Shown: positions 1-16,480, counted from the stretch's first letter. The stretch: 64,000 bases of DNA from Devosia sp. 67-54 (GCF_001899075.1 NZ_MKVA01000005.1:310001-374000); one strand, 5' to 3'. Notes: a model not told the origin generated them from the letters alone. Program-made: numbers and translations.

Positions 1-108
1 GGAAAGGTGGAGGCCCGGCCGAGCGAGGGGAATAGCTGGATGCCGGCCTATGCGGATCTCTACGTGCCGCCGCTGGCAACCTTGTATCTGAAATACGACC
101 CGGACTGA
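1..108 (+). CDS. glgB: 1,4-alpha-glucan branching enzyme GlgB, C-terminal fragment
   Basis: Only the last 35 codons are in the window; the frame is open from base 1 and stops with TGA at 106-108. The tail reads [10 protein letters not shown] near the end, which matches the conserved C-terminal strand of GlgB (typically LPPLAT followed by a hydrophobic residue). GlgB transfers alpha-1,4 segments to make alpha-1,6 branches in glycogen. glgC starts 20 nt downstream, as expected for a glgB-glgC-glgA operon. The fragment is too short to exclude another GH13 enzyme, but the position supports GlgB. Confidence 0.75.
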   Translation, partial: GKVEARPSEGNSWMPAYADLYVPPLATLYLKYDPD

Positions 109-128
109 TCCGGGCGAGGAGGGAGACC

Positions 129-1396
129 ATGGCAGACTACCGGACCCCATCGCCGCTGGCGCGCGAGGCGATGGCCTATGTGCTCGCCGGGGGGCGCGGC
201 ACGCGGCTTTACGATCTCACCGACCGGCGCGCCAAGCCGGCGGTGTATTTCGGCGGCAAGTCGCGCATCATCGATTTCGCGCTGTCCAACGCGCTGAACT
301 CGGGCATCCGCCGCATCTCGGTGGCGACGCAATACCAGGCGCACAGCCTGATCCGCCATCTGCAGCGCGGCTGGAACTTCCTCAGGACCGAGCGCAACGA
401 GAGTTTCGACATCCTGCCGGCGAGCCAGCGGGTCAGCGAAACGCAATGGTACGAGGGCACCGCCGACGCCGTGTACCAGAACATGGACATCATCGAGGAT
501 TACGGGCCGCGCTACATCGTGCTCCTGGCGGGCGACCACATCTACAAGATGGACTACGAGATCATGCTGCGCCAGCACGTCGACACCGGCGCCGACGTGA
601 CCATCGGCTGCCTCGAAGTGCCGCGCATGGAAGCCACCGGCTTTGGCGTCATGCATGTCGACGGCCGCGACCGGATCGTCGATTTCGTCGAAAAGCCGAA
701 GGACCCGCCGGGCATCCCGGACAACCCGGACTACGCGCTCGCCTCGATGGGCATCTATGTGTTCGAGACGCGCTTCCTGATGGAGCAGTTGCGCCGCGAC
801 GCCGCGACCGAAGGTTCGGCGCGCGATTTCGGCAAGGACATCATCCCTTACATCGTCAAGAACGGCTCGGCCTGGGCGCACCGCTTCCCGCGCTCCTGCG
901 TGCGCTCGGCCAACGAAGAGGTGGCGTACTGGCGCGACGTGGGCACTATCGATGCCTACTGGAAAGCCAATGTCGATCTGACCGACGTCAACCCGCAGCT
1001 CGACCTCTACGACCGCGACTGGCCGATCTGGACCTTCGCCGAGATCACGCCACCGGCCAAGTTCGTGCACGATTTCGAGGGACGGCGCGGCGAGGCGGTC
1101 AATTCGCTGGTCTCGGGCGATTGCATCGTGTCGGGCGGCCGGCTCGAGCGTACGCTGCTGTCGACCGGCTCGCGCGTCCACTCCTACTCGCTGCTGCACG
1201 AGGCGGTGGTGCTGCCGTACTGCACCATCAACCGCGGCGTGCGCCTGCACAAGGTGGTGGTCGACCGCGGCGTCGTCATGCCCGAAGGGCTGGTGGTCGG
1301 CGAGGATCCGGATTTCGACAAGCGCTGGTTCCGCCGCACCGACGACGGCGTCACGCTGATCACGCAGCCGATGATCGACCACTATCTGGCCAACAA

Positions 1397-1400
<4 letters not shown>
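129..1400 (+). CDS. glgC: Glucose-1-phosphate adenylyltransferase (ADP-glucose pyrophosphorylase)
   Basis: 423 aa, the usual length for bacterial GlgC. It makes ADP-glucose from glucose-1-phosphate and ATP, the committed and usually allosterically controlled step of glycogen synthesis. The N-terminal nucleotide-binding signature [12 protein letters not shown] followed by RRAKPAV is at about residues 20-38. The substrate motif [12 protein letters not shown] is near residue 107 and FVEKP near residue 185. The C-terminal third is a left-handed beta-helix-like region with the [10 protein letters not shown] stretch. The ATG at 129 follows a good GAGGAGGGAGA ribosome site. The stop overlaps the glgA start as ATGA, implying translational coupling. 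Confidence 0.97.
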
Positions 1401-6659
<5,259 letters not shown>

Positions 6660-6663
<4 letters not shown>

Positions 6664-7133
6664 CCGTTCACCCGCTCGACGATCTCGAAGCCCAGCCGCC
6701 GGTAAAGCGACTGGGCTTTCACATTGTCGAGCTCGGTCTTCAGATCGACGCTTGGCGCCCCGCGTCGCGCGAAGGCCGTGAGCGCGTGGGTGAGGAGGAA
6801 GGTCCCAAGCCCCCGGTTACGAAACGACGGGTCGACCGCGAGATCCTTGATGAAGTCGCTGCGCCAGCAATGGCAAAGCCCCACGACATCGCCACCAAGC
6901 GCGGCGACGAACATCAGGTCCGCATCGTAGTCCGGATCGGCGCGCAGCCAGTCCCAGAACCCCTCGAACGATATGCCGTTGTCGCCGAGGCCTTCCGGAT
7001 AGACCCGTCGCATCATCTCGCGCGCGGCGCGTGCCGTCTGCTCGCCGTACTGCTGGAGCGAAATTCCGGCAGGCGGCGGTGCCGGCACGATCGGTGCGGC
7101 AAGGTCGCGTCGCATCCGGACATAGGCCGGCAC
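6660..7133 (-). CDS. GNAT family N-acetyltransferase
   Basis: 157 aa if started at the GTG that overlaps the ureG stop (TAGTG), or 151 aa from the ATG at 7115. The acetyl-CoA-binding motif A is clear: KDLAVDPSFRNRGLGTFLL, with the R/Q-x-x-G-x-G/A loop as RNRGLG. Motif B ends with AQSLYRRLGFEIVE, the usual C-terminal GNAT signature. The substrate cannot be read from sequence. It is the last gene of the minus-strand urease locus and probably co-transcribed, though it need not act with urease. Confidence 0.8.
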
Positions 7134-7765
7134 TATTCCGCCGCGGCGGCCGGCCGCAGCCCGCCGGTCCTTTCGATGAAGGCGATCACCTCGTCCAGCC
7201 CCTGCCGCCGCAGCAAATCGGTGAACACATAGGGCCGGCCGTCGCGCACCTTGAGCGTGTCGGCTTCCATCACCGCGAGGCTGGCGTTCACGTAGGGCGC
7301 GAGGTCGGCCTTGTTGATGATCAGCAGGTCCGAGCGGGTGATCGCCGGGCCGCCCTTGCGCGGAATTTTTTCGCCCTCGGCCACCGAGATCACATAGAGC
7401 GTCACATCGGCGAGATCGGGCGAGAACGTCGCGCTCAGATTGTCGCCGCCGCTTTCGATCAGCACGATGTCGAGGTCGGGGAAGCGCCGGGTGAGGTCGG
7501 CGATGGCGTTGAGGTTCAGCGACACGTCTTCGCGGATGGCGGTGTGCGGACAGCCGCCGGTCTCGACGCCGACGATGCGGTCCTCGGCGATCGCCTGCAC
7601 GCGGTTGAGGATCAGCGCATCCTCGCGCGTATAGATGTCGTTGGTCACCACCGCCATCGAGTAGCGGTCGCGCATCGCCTTGAGCAGCATCTCGCACAGC
7701 GTGGTCTTGCCCGAGCCGACGGGGCCGCCGATGCCGATGCGGAGCGGGCCATTCATTGCGGTCAT
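7133..7765 (-). CDS. ureG: Urease accessory GTPase UreG
   Basis: 210 aa, typical length. SIMIBI-class GTPase that powers nickel delivery to apo-urease together with UreD, UreF and UreE. The P-loop GGPVGSGKT is at residues 13-21. The nickel-binding Cys-Pro-His appears as [15 protein letters not shown]. The switch region [17 protein letters not shown] and the base-specificity NKADL are present. The start overlaps the DUF3995 gene by 4 nt. Confidence 0.97.
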   Translation of the reverse strand: MTAMNGPLRIGIGGPVGSGKTTLCEMLLKAMRDRYSMAVVTNDIYTREDALILNRVQAIAEDRIVGVETGGCPHTAIREDVSLNLNAIADLTRRFPDLDIVLIESGGDNLSATFSPDLADVTLYVISVAEGEKIPRKGGPAITRSDLLIINKADLAPYVNASLAVMEADTLKVRDGRPYVFTDLLRRQGLDEVIAFIERTGGLRPAAAAE

Positions 7766-8193
7766 AGCAATCTCATCAGCACGAGGATCAGGAATCCCGC
7801 TCCAATCCAGAAGCAGAGCGGCGAATAGTTCTTGCGGTCGAGCGACGCGAAAGGTTCAGCGGGAAAGCGCGCCCGCCAGCCCGGCGTGTAGCCGAGCACG
7901 CCGCGGCCGATGAACAGCAGCGCCAGCAGCACGCCGAGCAGCGTCAGCCCTGTGCCGCCCGCTACCGGATCGGCCAGCGACAGCGCCACCAGGCCGGCGG
8001 CGATCAGCGCCGTAGCGACCAGGAACGTGACGAGCCGGTTGGGCATGCGGGTGACCCCCGGCCGCCCCACCACGGTCTGCGCCAGCAGCGCTTCGTTGCG
8101 GATCGGCCAGGTGTTGCCGAAGGCCCAGAGGTAGTGGGCGAAAGCCACGGTGAAGAGCGGCAGGAAGGTCAGCGATCCGACCAGCATGTTCAT
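7762..8193 (-). CDS. DUF3995 family integral membrane protein
   Basis: 143 aa with about four predicted membrane segments, at residues 5-25, 55-75, 80-100 and 120-140. The family hallmarks are an N-terminal His/Trp-rich helix ([12 protein letters not shown]), a central GRGVLGY and the C-terminal [16 protein letters not shown]. Function of DUF3995 is not established. It sits between ureF and ureG with 4-nt overlaps on both sides, so it is made with the urease accessory proteins. A role in urea or nickel passage is possible but unproven. Confidence 0.8.
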   Translation of the reverse strand: MNMLVGSLTFLPLFTVAFAHYLWAFGNTWPIRNEALLAQTVVGRPGVTRMPNRLVTFLVATALIAAGLVALSLADPVAGGTGLTLLGVLLALLFIGRGVLGYTPGWRARFPAEPFASLDRKNYSPLCFWIGAGFLILVLMRLL

Positions 8194-8852
8194 GAGCGGA
8201 AGATCCGGGGTTCCAGCGTTTCGTGGCGCATCTGCGCGATGTCGGCGGCGTAGGCGATGCCGCCGATGGCGTCGAGTGACGCCGATGCCGCAGCGCCGGC
8301 CAGCGTGGCGATGGCCGGCTCCAGCGCCGCCTGCACCTGCAATCCGGCGGTCTGGCCGAGCGGCACCAGCCGCACCGCCACCGACACCTGCGCCTGCACG
8401 GCCGCCGTGAGGTAGGCGAGCAGCGTCTCGCCAAGCCCGATCCGTTGCGCGCCAGCGATGGCGCCGACCGCCACCGGATAGGGGCAGGGGTCGGGCAGCC
8501 GCGCGAACACGTCGGACGGCCAGGCGCGCGCGGCGAGCGCGAAATTGCCGCCGGTCAGGGTCGTCTCCTCGGTCCGCTCGGCGGCTGCGGTCAGCGCCAG
8601 CAGCAGCTCGGCCAGCTCGCGCAACGCCGCAGGGTCGCCATTTCCGCGATGGGCGTGAGCGAGGACGATGGCGTCGGTCCTGAGGCCGCCATGCGTCAGC
8701 AGCCCGTCGAGCCAGGCGGCGAGAGCGGCGCCGGTGGCGATGCGCCCGTCGGCGATCGCCGTCTCCAGCCCCTGCGACCAGGCGAAGCCGCCGACCGGGA
8801 AGGCCGGCGACAGCCAGGTCAGCAGGCGCTGCAGGACGACGCCGTCGGCCAT
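8190..8852 (-). CDS. ureF: Urease accessory protein UreF
   Basis: 220 aa all-alpha protein. UreF bridges UreD and UreG and gates nickel transfer into urease. The N-terminal LLTWLSPAFPVGGFAWSQGL is the characteristic UreF start, followed by HGGLRTDAIVLAHAH and a C-terminal half rich in conserved Ala/Gln. It starts 1 nt after the ureE stop, and its own 3' end overlaps the DUF3995 start by 4 nt. Confidence 0.95.
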   Translation of the reverse strand: MADGVVLQRLLTWLSPAFPVGGFAWSQGLETAIADGRIATGAALAAWLDGLLTHGGLRTDAIVLAHAHRGNGDPAALRELAELLLALTAAAERTEETTLTGGNFALAARAWPSDVFARLPDPCPYPVAVGAIAGAQRIGLGETLLAYLTAAVQAQVSVAVRLVPLGQTAGLQVQAALEPAIATLAGAAASASLDAIGGIAYAADIAQMRHETLEPRIFRS

Positions 8853-8853
8853 C

Positions 8854-9288
8854 TCAATGCGGCGCGTGATAGGCGCCCTGCATCGGCAGGAACGGCTCGG
8901 TCACCTCGCGCACCTCGGCGCCGAGGCCGGCCAGCATTGCCTTGGCCACATGATCGCGCGGCACCAGAATGCGCTTCTTCTCGATCTGCGCTGCCATGTG
9001 CCGGTTGCCGATATGCCAGGCAAGCTGCGCCAGGTGCTCACTGCCGCGCGGCGTGATCTCGAGCAGCGGCTCGGGGGCGGCGACGATCTCGACGATGCGT
9101 CCGTCCTCGAGCAGCAGCCCGCCGAAATGGTCGAGCGTCACCGGCTCGGCGAAATCCACCAGCACCTCTTCGCCCTTCACCGCCAGCACCTTGCGGCGCA
9201 GCCGCCGCTGGTCGGACGGCAGCGTGAGCTGGGCGAAGGCTTTGCCTTTGCCGTGGTTGGCGGGCAGGGCGGCGGTGGCGCGGATCAT
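8854..9288 (-). CDS. ureE: Urease accessory nickel metallochaperone UreE
   Basis: 144 aa. UreE brings nickel to the UreDFG complex. The N-terminal peptide-binding-like domain contains LTLPSDQRRLRRKVL. The C-terminal ferredoxin-like domain has the metal-site His in AWHIGNRHMAAQIE and the PRDHVAKAMLAGLGAEV helix. The C-terminal tail is short (QGAYHAPH), with only two His, unlike the His-rich tails of enteric UreE, so nickel storage is probably limited. Confidence 0.93.
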   Translation of the reverse strand: MIRATAALPANHGKGKAFAQLTLPSDQRRLRRKVLAVKGEEVLVDFAEPVTLDHFGGLLLEDGRIVEIVAAPEPLLEITPRGSEHLAQLAWHIGNRHMAAQIEKKRILVPRDHVAKAMLAGLGAEVREVTEPFLPMQGAYHAPH

Positions 9289-9292
9289 GGAG

Positions 9293-9664
9293 CTATGGCG
9301 TGTCGTTGAGTTCCGAGCAGCTCATCACCGGCGCGGCGTCGAGTCCCTCGGTGATGTCGGACAGCGTCGCGTCGGCGCCCTTGTTCCACCAGATGTACTG
9401 GCCGGATTCGTACTTGGCGCCGGAGGCCGAGAGGGTGTTGACGAAGATCAGCGTCTCGCCGTTGATCGGGATCAGCGCCAGGAAGTTCGGCGAGGCGTTG
9501 AGGTACTGCACCGTCAGCGGATCGTGGCCGGGGCAATCGTATTTGGTGACCTTCACCTCGGCATCGCCGGTGACGCTGAGCCCCACCCCGATGCTGACAT
9601 CGGCCAAAGCGGGGGAGGCGAGGGCGGCGACTAGCGGGCAGATGACGAAAAGGAGGCGATTCAT
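9293..9664 (-). CDS. Secreted MliC/PliC-like lysozyme-inhibitor family protein
   Basis: 123 aa from the ATG at 9664; a longer reading adds 19 residues without a sensible signal. Residues 1-21 form a signal peptide (MNRLLFVICPLVAALASPALA) ending in an Ala-x-Ala site. The mature part has the MliC pattern: Tyr-x-Cys (KYDCPG), LTVQYLNA, then LSASGAKYESGQYIWWNKG, where SASGAKY is the loop that inserts into the lysozyme active site in known inhibitors. Two Cys could pair. It lies between ureE and a DUF29 gene. Inhibition of C-type lysozyme is inferred from family only. Confidence 0.7.
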   Translation of the reverse strand: MNRLLFVICPLVAALASPALADVSIGVGLSVTGDAEVKVTKYDCPGHDPLTVQYLNASPNFLALIPINGETLIFVNTLSASGAKYESGQYIWWNKGADATLSDITEGLDAAPVMSCSELNDTP

Positions 9665-10122
9665 TTGCTTGGTCCTGGCCAGAACGTATCGTCTAGGATT
9701 TGTGCAGCCGTGTAGGGGCAAGTTGCGGGGAAGGCCGACTCCGGCAACTGCGTTTCGCTGATTGCCTTGTCGAGAGCGATGGTGAAGCTGCCGGCCACCG
9801 ATGTCGCCGGATAGGGCTTCAGACTGGGGCTCTCCGCAATGAGGCGAGCGATCCTCATGCGCTGCTCCCGAATGCTCGCCTTCCAGCTATTCGTCCGCTT
9901 TTCCGGCTGGAACTGCCATTTCAGCAGATGCTGGATGAGGACCTCCATGCGGCTGTCGATTTCGTATCTGTCGCTTCTCCCCAGGCTCTCGATCTCCTCG
10001 GCCACATTCTCCAGATCGACGCGCTCGAGCTTGCCGGCGCGCAGCAGCGCGGCCTGCTCGGCCGACCAGAGGGCAAAATCCTCGTCGTAGGAGGCGAGAC
10101 GTTTGAGGTCGATCCTGTTCAT
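9661..10122 (-). CDS. DUF29 family protein
   Basis: 153 aa cytoplasmic protein matching DUF29: YDEDFALWSAEQAALLRAG near the N-terminus, VDLENVAEEIESLGRSDR, then LIQHLLKWQFQPEK and SIREQRMRIARLIAESPSL. Function is not known; DUF29 genes are scattered widely in cyanobacteria and proteobacteria. The 3' end overlaps the MliC-like gene by 4 nt. Base composition is lower in GC than its neighbours, which hints at later insertion into the urease locus. Confidence 0.75.
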   Translation of the reverse strand: MNRIDLKRLASYDEDFALWSAEQAALLRAGKLERVDLENVAEEIESLGRSDRYEIDSRMEVLIQHLLKWQFQPEKRTNSWKASIREQRMRIARLIAESPSLKPYPATSVAGSFTIALDKAISETQLPESAFPATCPYTAAQILDDTFWPGPSK

Positions 10123-10939
10123 GCGCCGACTATACCCGCATCCGGGAGGCGCGCAAATCGGCCGGGCGTGCCGGCGTTAGCGAATTGGCGACGCCTGCCG
10201 GTGTAGAAGGGCGGCCGGCGCAGAAGGCGCCGATGCGTTTCGACCAGAAGTTCGATGCTGAAGTCCGTGGTGTTGCTGACCGGCCCGGGAGAACGGGCCA
10301 TTCTCTCGGCGCGGCTGGCCGCGTTCCGGCCGGACATGCGGATCATCGCCGCCGGCTCGCGGGCCGATCTCGCCGCGCTCGGTGCCGAAACGCTCGCCGA
10401 AAGCCGCCTCATCGCCTTCGTCACATCGGTGATCGTTCCGGGCCAGGTGCTCGCCGGGCTCGGCCACGGCGCCTACAATTTCCATCCCGGACCGCCCGGC
10501 TATCCCGGCCTCAGCCCGGCGCAGTTCGCGCTCTATGACGGGGCGCGGCGGTTCGGCGCCACGGTGCACCGCATGGTCGAGGCGGTCGACGCCGGCCCGA
10601 TCGTCGCCATGTCCGATTTCGCCATGCCCGAGCCGCCGACGCTCGACGGGCTCGAGACGCTGGCGTTCCAGCATCTGGCAAAGCTGTTCTGGGACCTGTC
10701 GCCGGCGCTGGTCGGCGATGCGCCGCTCGCCGAGCTCGGCATCGCCTGGGGACCGCGCAAGAGCACGCGGCAGAGCACCGAGGCGATGTGCGCCATCGAT
10801 CCCGACATCGACCCGGCCGAACTGCACCGGCGCGTCGCCGCCTTCGCGCGGAGCCCGTTCGGCCTCACGCCGACGCTGACGCTGCACGGCTACCGCTTCC
10901 GCCTCGAGCCGCCCGAGGCCGCCGAGCCTGCGCCCGCCG

Positions 10940-12649
<1,710 letters not shown>

Positions 12650-12669
12650 GGCGGTCCCCCGTGGCCGCG

Positions 12670-13053
12670 CTAGGCGGCGCTGTGGCTCTGGCGGAAAACG
12701 GTGGCGGCGGTGTCGATGAAGGTGTTGAGCATCTGGTCGCGCTGGCGCACCGTGGCGTCGGCGATGCGGCCGGCGACCAGCGACGAGGCGAGCAGGTGCG
12801 CCACGTAGGCGGCCCTGGCGCTGCCCGCGGCGGCGTGCGCGTTGGCCTGGGCGGTGAGCGTCGTCACCAGCTCGGTCAGCGCCGTCGGCCCGATCCTGAG
12901 CTTGAGGTCGGTCCAGTTGTCGGCGCCCGCCTCGCGCACCAGGCGCGCCGCGAGGCTGCCGAGCAGCCACATGGTCTCGTGGTCGTGGCGGGCGGTGCGG
13001 TCGAGCCGGTCGACGGCGTCATGGAAACCGGCGATGAAGGCGGCCTCGGCCAC
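12670..13053 (-). CDS. Unknown urease-locus protein, paralogue of its upstream neighbour
   Basis: 127 aa from a GTG at 13053, two bases after the upstream stop; an upstream start at 13116 would overlap by 61 nt. No export signal, mostly helical by eye. It aligns with the preceding gene product through [18 protein letters not shown] (compare DKLAKDAGARDWSDLK), then GPT, a Gln and an AR-rich helix, so the two are ancient duplicates. I do not recognise the family. Its fixed place between ureB and ureC suggests a urease-related role, which is inference. Confidence 0.65.
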   Translation of the reverse strand: MAEAAFIAGFHDAVDRLDRTARHDHETMWLLGSLAARLVREAGADNWTDLKLRIGPTALTELVTTLTAQANAHAAAGSARAAYVAHLLASSLVAGRIADATVRQRDQMLNTFIDTAATVFRQSHSAA

Positions 13054-13055
13054 GG

Positions 13056-13466
13056 TCAGCGCCTGCCGGTCGCCGGCAGCACGTGCGCGCCGCGCTTGCG
13101 CGCATTGCTGGCGCATTCGGCGATGTAGCGGTCGAGGAAGTCGATACCCGGCTGCAGGTCCTCGGCATATTGCCGGCGCGCGATCATCGAAATGGCGAGC
13201 ACTTCGAGCGCCCGGGCGCCCTCGGTGTCATGGTGCTTGAGCATGATGGCGGTCTGCGCCTGGAAGAACTGCAGCAGCGAATCGTAGGTGGGGCCGTCGG
13301 CGCGCTCCTTGAGGTCGCTCCAGTCGCGTGCCCCGGCATCCTTCGCCAGCTTGTCCGAATACATGCCGATGGTGCGGCGCAGCTTCTTGTCGCGGCCTTC
13401 GCCGGCGGTGAGATCACGCATCAGCGTAACCAGCTTGTCGCGAAATACGGCGTCGCGGTCGTCCAT
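13056..13466 (-). CDS. Unknown urease-locus protein (first of a paralogous pair)
   Basis: 136 aa, soluble and helical by eye, with no signal peptide. Starts with an ATG overlapping the ureB stop (ATGA). The core reads RRTIGMYSDKLAKDAGARDW, followed by SDLKERADGPTYDSLL, and shares the W(S/T)DLK-x-R...GPT signature with the next gene. I cannot name a family. Tight coupling to ureB on one side and its paralogue on the other argues for a real, expressed protein. Confidence 0.7.
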   Translation of the reverse strand: MDDRDAVFRDKLVTLMRDLTAGEGRDKKLRRTIGMYSDKLAKDAGARDWSDLKERADGPTYDSLLQFFQAQTAIMLKHHDTEGARALEVLAISMIARRQYAEDLQPGIDFLDRYIAECASNARKRGAHVLPATGRR

Positions 13467-13779
13467 CAGAGCTTACCCATGATCTTCTGCTGAAATCCGA
13501 AAACGATGCGCTTGCCGCCCAGCGGCACCAGCCGCACTTCGCGCGACTGTCCCGGTTCGAAGCGCACGGCGGTGCCCGCCGCAATGTCGAGCCGCATGCC
13601 GCGGGCCTTGTCGCGATCGAACCGAAGGCCGGCATTGGTCTCGTAGAAGTGATAATGCGAGCCGACCTGGATCGGCCGGTCGCCGGCATTGGCGACCTCG
13701 AGCGTCACCACCGGTGCCCCGGCATTGAGCTCGATGTCGCCCGCCTGCGTGATGATTTCGCCGGGAACCATGGTCGCGC

Positions 13780-13783
<4 letters not shown>
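13466..13783 (-). CDS. ureB: Urease subunit beta UreB
   Basis: 105 aa. The family core begins [18 protein letters not shown] after a four-residue extension. Diagnostic segments are [39 protein letters not shown] and [18 protein letters not shown]. UreB packs with UreA and UreC in the (abc)3 urease trimer. The ATG at 13783 overlaps the ureA stop by 4 nt. Confidence 0.97.
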
Positions 13784-14082
<299 letters not shown>

Positions 14083-14910
14083 CTACAAACTCCAGAGGCG
14101 GGGCACGCCCCCCGCATCGGCCAGCAGAGCGATAATGGGCGAAAGCGACCGGCGCAAGGCGAGGCCGCTGGCGGCGAGCAGCCGCACCGTCAGCCGCTCG
14201 CCGGCGACGCTGGCGCCGCCGCTCGCCGGCAGCAGCGCGCGCACCGCCGCGAGCCGGCGCTCGGCCAGCGGCGAGACGTGCAGCACGGTGGCGAAAGCGA
14301 GGGCGCCGTCGAGCAGCGAGGCGGCGGCGCGTTCGCACGGGTCGCCGCACAGCTCGGTGGCCTCGGCGTGGAGCAGCCGGCCGTTGCGGCGGATGCGCCA
14401 ATGCTCCCGCAGCCGCGCCGTCGTTGCGGCCTCGCCCATGGCTTCGCGCCCGAGCAGCACCGCCTCCACCGCAGTGAGCGTCGCGCCATCGGCAAGATCG
14501 ACCTCCAGCCGGCGGTCGAGCCGCGCGGCTTCGAACAGAATGGTTTCCTGCGGCAGCCAGTCGAGATGTGCGCCGGCCTCCGCCGCCAGCCGGGTCTCGA
14601 CCACCGCATCGCCGCCGAGCGAGCGGTAGATGCGCTCGCAGGCCGGCGTGGTCAGCGCCAGCCGCGTGCCGGCGCCCGCCGTGGCGCGCCAGCGCAGCTG
14701 GTCGCCGCCGGTCAGCCCGCCGGCGGTGTTCATCAGCACCGCCTCGAGGCCGCGATGGTGCGTGTTGGGCAGCCGGATCTTGGCGCAGCCCTCCTGGTAG
14801 AGGCCGGCGATCCGCGTCCGACCGTCGCGCAGCGTGGCCGTCAGCCGGCCCTCGCCGCGGGCCCGCTGCAGGGCAGGGGCCTCGGCCGGCGCGCCGGCGG
14901 CCGTACCCAT
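14083..14910 (-). CDS. ureD: Urease accessory protein UreD
   Basis: 275 aa from the ATG at 14910; the frame stays open to an ATG at 15033 (316 aa), and neither start has a good ribosome site. Family signatures are [45 protein letters not shown] and [14 protein letters not shown]. UreD docks directly on urease and receives UreF and UreG for nickel insertion. It is the first gene of the minus-strand urease locus, as is common in Hyphomicrobiales. Confidence 0.92.
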   Translation of the reverse strand: MGTAAGAPAEAPALQRARGEGRLTATLRDGRTRIAGLYQEGCAKIRLPNTHHRGLEAVLMNTAGGLTGGDQLRWRATAGAGTRLALTTPACERIYRSLGGDAVVETRLAAEAGAHLDWLPQETILFEAARLDRRLEVDLADGATLTAVEAVLLGREAMGEAATTARLREHWRIRRNGRLLHAEATELCGDPCERAAASLLDGALAFATVLHVSPLAERRLAAVRALLPASGGASVAGERLTVRLLAASGLALRRSLSPIIALLADAGGVPRLWSL

Positions 14911-15243
14911 GGGGGCGGGCGCGGCGCCGATTGAGGAGATCTGCAGGGCATCGATCACAGCAATGTCGTCGGCGATTTTCGCGCGAAAGTCCAGATCGTA
15001 GTCACGGCGTCGGGATGCCCAAATCTTGGGCATTGGCGCCGACAGGAGATGGCTGCGTCCGTCGCGGCGGCGCCACCAGCCAACGCTTGATGTCTGAATT
15101 GCCGCAACTTTTCACGATCCGCTCCGTTAAGGCAGCAACAGGCTCGGCGGAGCCGACACGCTTTAACAGACCGGCGCGATGGCGCCGACGGTTCGGCAGA
15201 CGTCTGTAAGGGCTGACGCTCCCTTATGGGCGAAACCGAAGGG
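14911..15243. other. Intergenic region upstream of ureD; possible small-RNA body on plus strand
   Basis: No convincing gene is seen. The region must hold the minus-strand urease promoter, but I could not find a clear sigma-70 or sigma-54 site. On the plus strand, several short hairpins (CCGACGGTTCGG, GGCGCGATGGCGCC) run into the strong terminator at 15244-15275 with no open reading frame that fits, so a small non-coding RNA starting near 15100-15180 is possible. Confidence 0.25.
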
Positions 15244-15275
15244 GCGCGGGACTTCGGTCCCGCGCTTTCCTTTTG
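15244..15275 (+). terminator. Rho-independent terminator with UUCG tetraloop
   Basis: A 9-bp stem GCGCGGGAC / GTCCCGCGC closed by TTCG and followed by TTTCCTTTT. It is oriented on the plus strand, while the nearest upstream protein gene (ureD) is on the minus strand, so the transcript it ends is not explained by annotated genes. Confidence 0.65.
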
Positions 15276-15361
15276 GATACGTAGACTTCCGGAGCCATTT
15301 TGCTCGCTCTACTACAAAGCGCGTAATCGTCGCGAAATATCGCGTTCGCCGCGGCGCCAGT

Positions 15362-15391
15362 TTGTATTTGTCGTTAGCTTGTTTTTATAAG
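15362..15391 (+). promoter_or_regulatory. Candidate promoter for the glycine-rich protein gene
   Basis: TTGTAT (15362) and TATAAG (15386) separated by 18 nt in an unusually AT-rich stretch just upstream of the 15449 start. This would give a leader of about 50 nt. Based on resemblance only. Confidence 0.35.
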
Positions 15392-15448
15392 CATCGGCGC
15401 GTTGTTGTCCTGCAGGTCGAATTGACGACCAATACAGGGAGAACAAAC

Positions 15449-16480
15449 ATGCACAAGCTTCATGGCTATGCTGCGGCCGGCGTCATCCTCGCGCTGTTCG
15501 CGGCAACCCCGGTGCCCGCCGCCTCGCTGCTCGGCGGCCTCATCACCACCGGATCGGATTCGGGCAACGGGCCCGGCCTCCTCTCCACCGGTTCCGACGG
15601 CTCGATCGGCGTCGGCGGCAGCAATGGCGTGTCGGTCAATCTGGGTGGCCTCACCGGCGGCGATGCCGGTGGTGGCGGCGCGGTCGGCGGGCTGGTCGGC
15701 GGCCTGACCGGTGGCGGCGGGAACGGCGGCAGCGGTGGCGGTGGTGGCAGCGGCGGCGGCCTCCTCGGCGGCGGCGGCAATGGCGGCGGCCTCCTCGGCG
15801 GCGGTGGCAGTGTCGGCGTGCCGGGCGTCGCCGAAGTGTCCATCGGCGCGGGCAATGGCGGCGGCAGCGAGGTCGGCGTCTCCCTGCTCGGCGGCGGCGG
15901 TGCCGGCCTGTCGACCAACCCGCTCGGGTTGCTGGGCAATGGCGGCGGCCTCAACGTGTCGCTGCCCGGCCTCGGCGGCTCGGGCGGCTCGCCCGGAACG
16001 CCGGGAGCCCCCGGCGCCCCCGGTGCGCCCGGGGCCCCGGGAGCGCCCGGACTGCCCGGCGGCAGCGGCGCAAACGGCTTCAACGGCTTCGGCGGCAGCA
16101 ACGGATACAATGGCTACAACGGCTTCAATGGGCTCGGCGGCAGCAATGGCGTCGTCGTGATCCCGGGCAATGCCTCGAGCCGGTTGCGCTCCATCCTCGC
16201 GGTGCTGGCGCAGCGCGACTGGATCCGCATGGTCAATGGCCGCGCCATCTGCCTCGCCAAGTTCGGCACCGCCGAGATTTCCGGCTGGCTGCCGCGGCGC
16301 GACTGGGCGGGCCTCAACGCCGCCCTGCCGCAATATGCCGAGGACATCGCGACGCTGCGCCAGCTCCTCGCCAACTGCCGCAGCCTGTCGCAGCGGCAGG
16401 CGCTCGACCTGCGCGACCTCAACCGGGTGATCGGCATCGACATCGCCCGCAACGGTACGCCCGTCCTCTACATGCTCTGA
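15449..16480 (+). CDS. Secreted glycine-rich protein with collagen-like block
   Basis: 343 aa from the ATG at 15449, which has an AGGGAGA ribosome site. Residues 1-24 are a signal peptide ending VPAAS. Residues about 30-180 are Gly/Asn/Leu-rich with repeated LLGGGG units. At about residues 181-200 there are GAPGAPGAPG-type Gly-X-Y triplets, then FNGF/YNGY repeats. The last 100 residues are a non-repetitive helical domain (SSRLRSILAVLAQRDWIRMV to the end VLYML) with two Cys. The layout suggests an extended surface or matrix protein with a globular end. I do not recognise the C-terminal domain. The next gene encodes a similarly built protein. Confidence 0.75.
   Translation: MHKLHGYAAAGVILALFAATPVPAASLLGGLITTGSDSGNGPGLLSTGSDGSIGVGGSNGVSVNLGGLTGGDAGGGGAVGGLVGGLTGGGGNGGSGGGGGSGGGLLGGGGNGGGLLGGGGSVGVPGVAEVSIGAGNGGGSEVGVSLLGGGGAGLSTNPLGLLGNGGGLNVSLPGLGGSGGSPGTPGAPGAPGAPGAPGAPGLPGGSGANGFNGFGGSNGYNGYNGFNGLGGSNGVVVIPGNASSRLRSILAVLAQRDWIRMVNGRAICLAKFGTAEISGWLPRRDWAGLNAALPQYAEDIATLRQLLANCRSLSQRQALDLRDLNRVIGIDIARNGTPVLYML

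Noticed and set aside
15466-16110. Proline-rich open frame antisense to the glycine-rich gene
   Set aside because: Gly codons GGC/GGN read as Pro on the other strand; no start context or signal.
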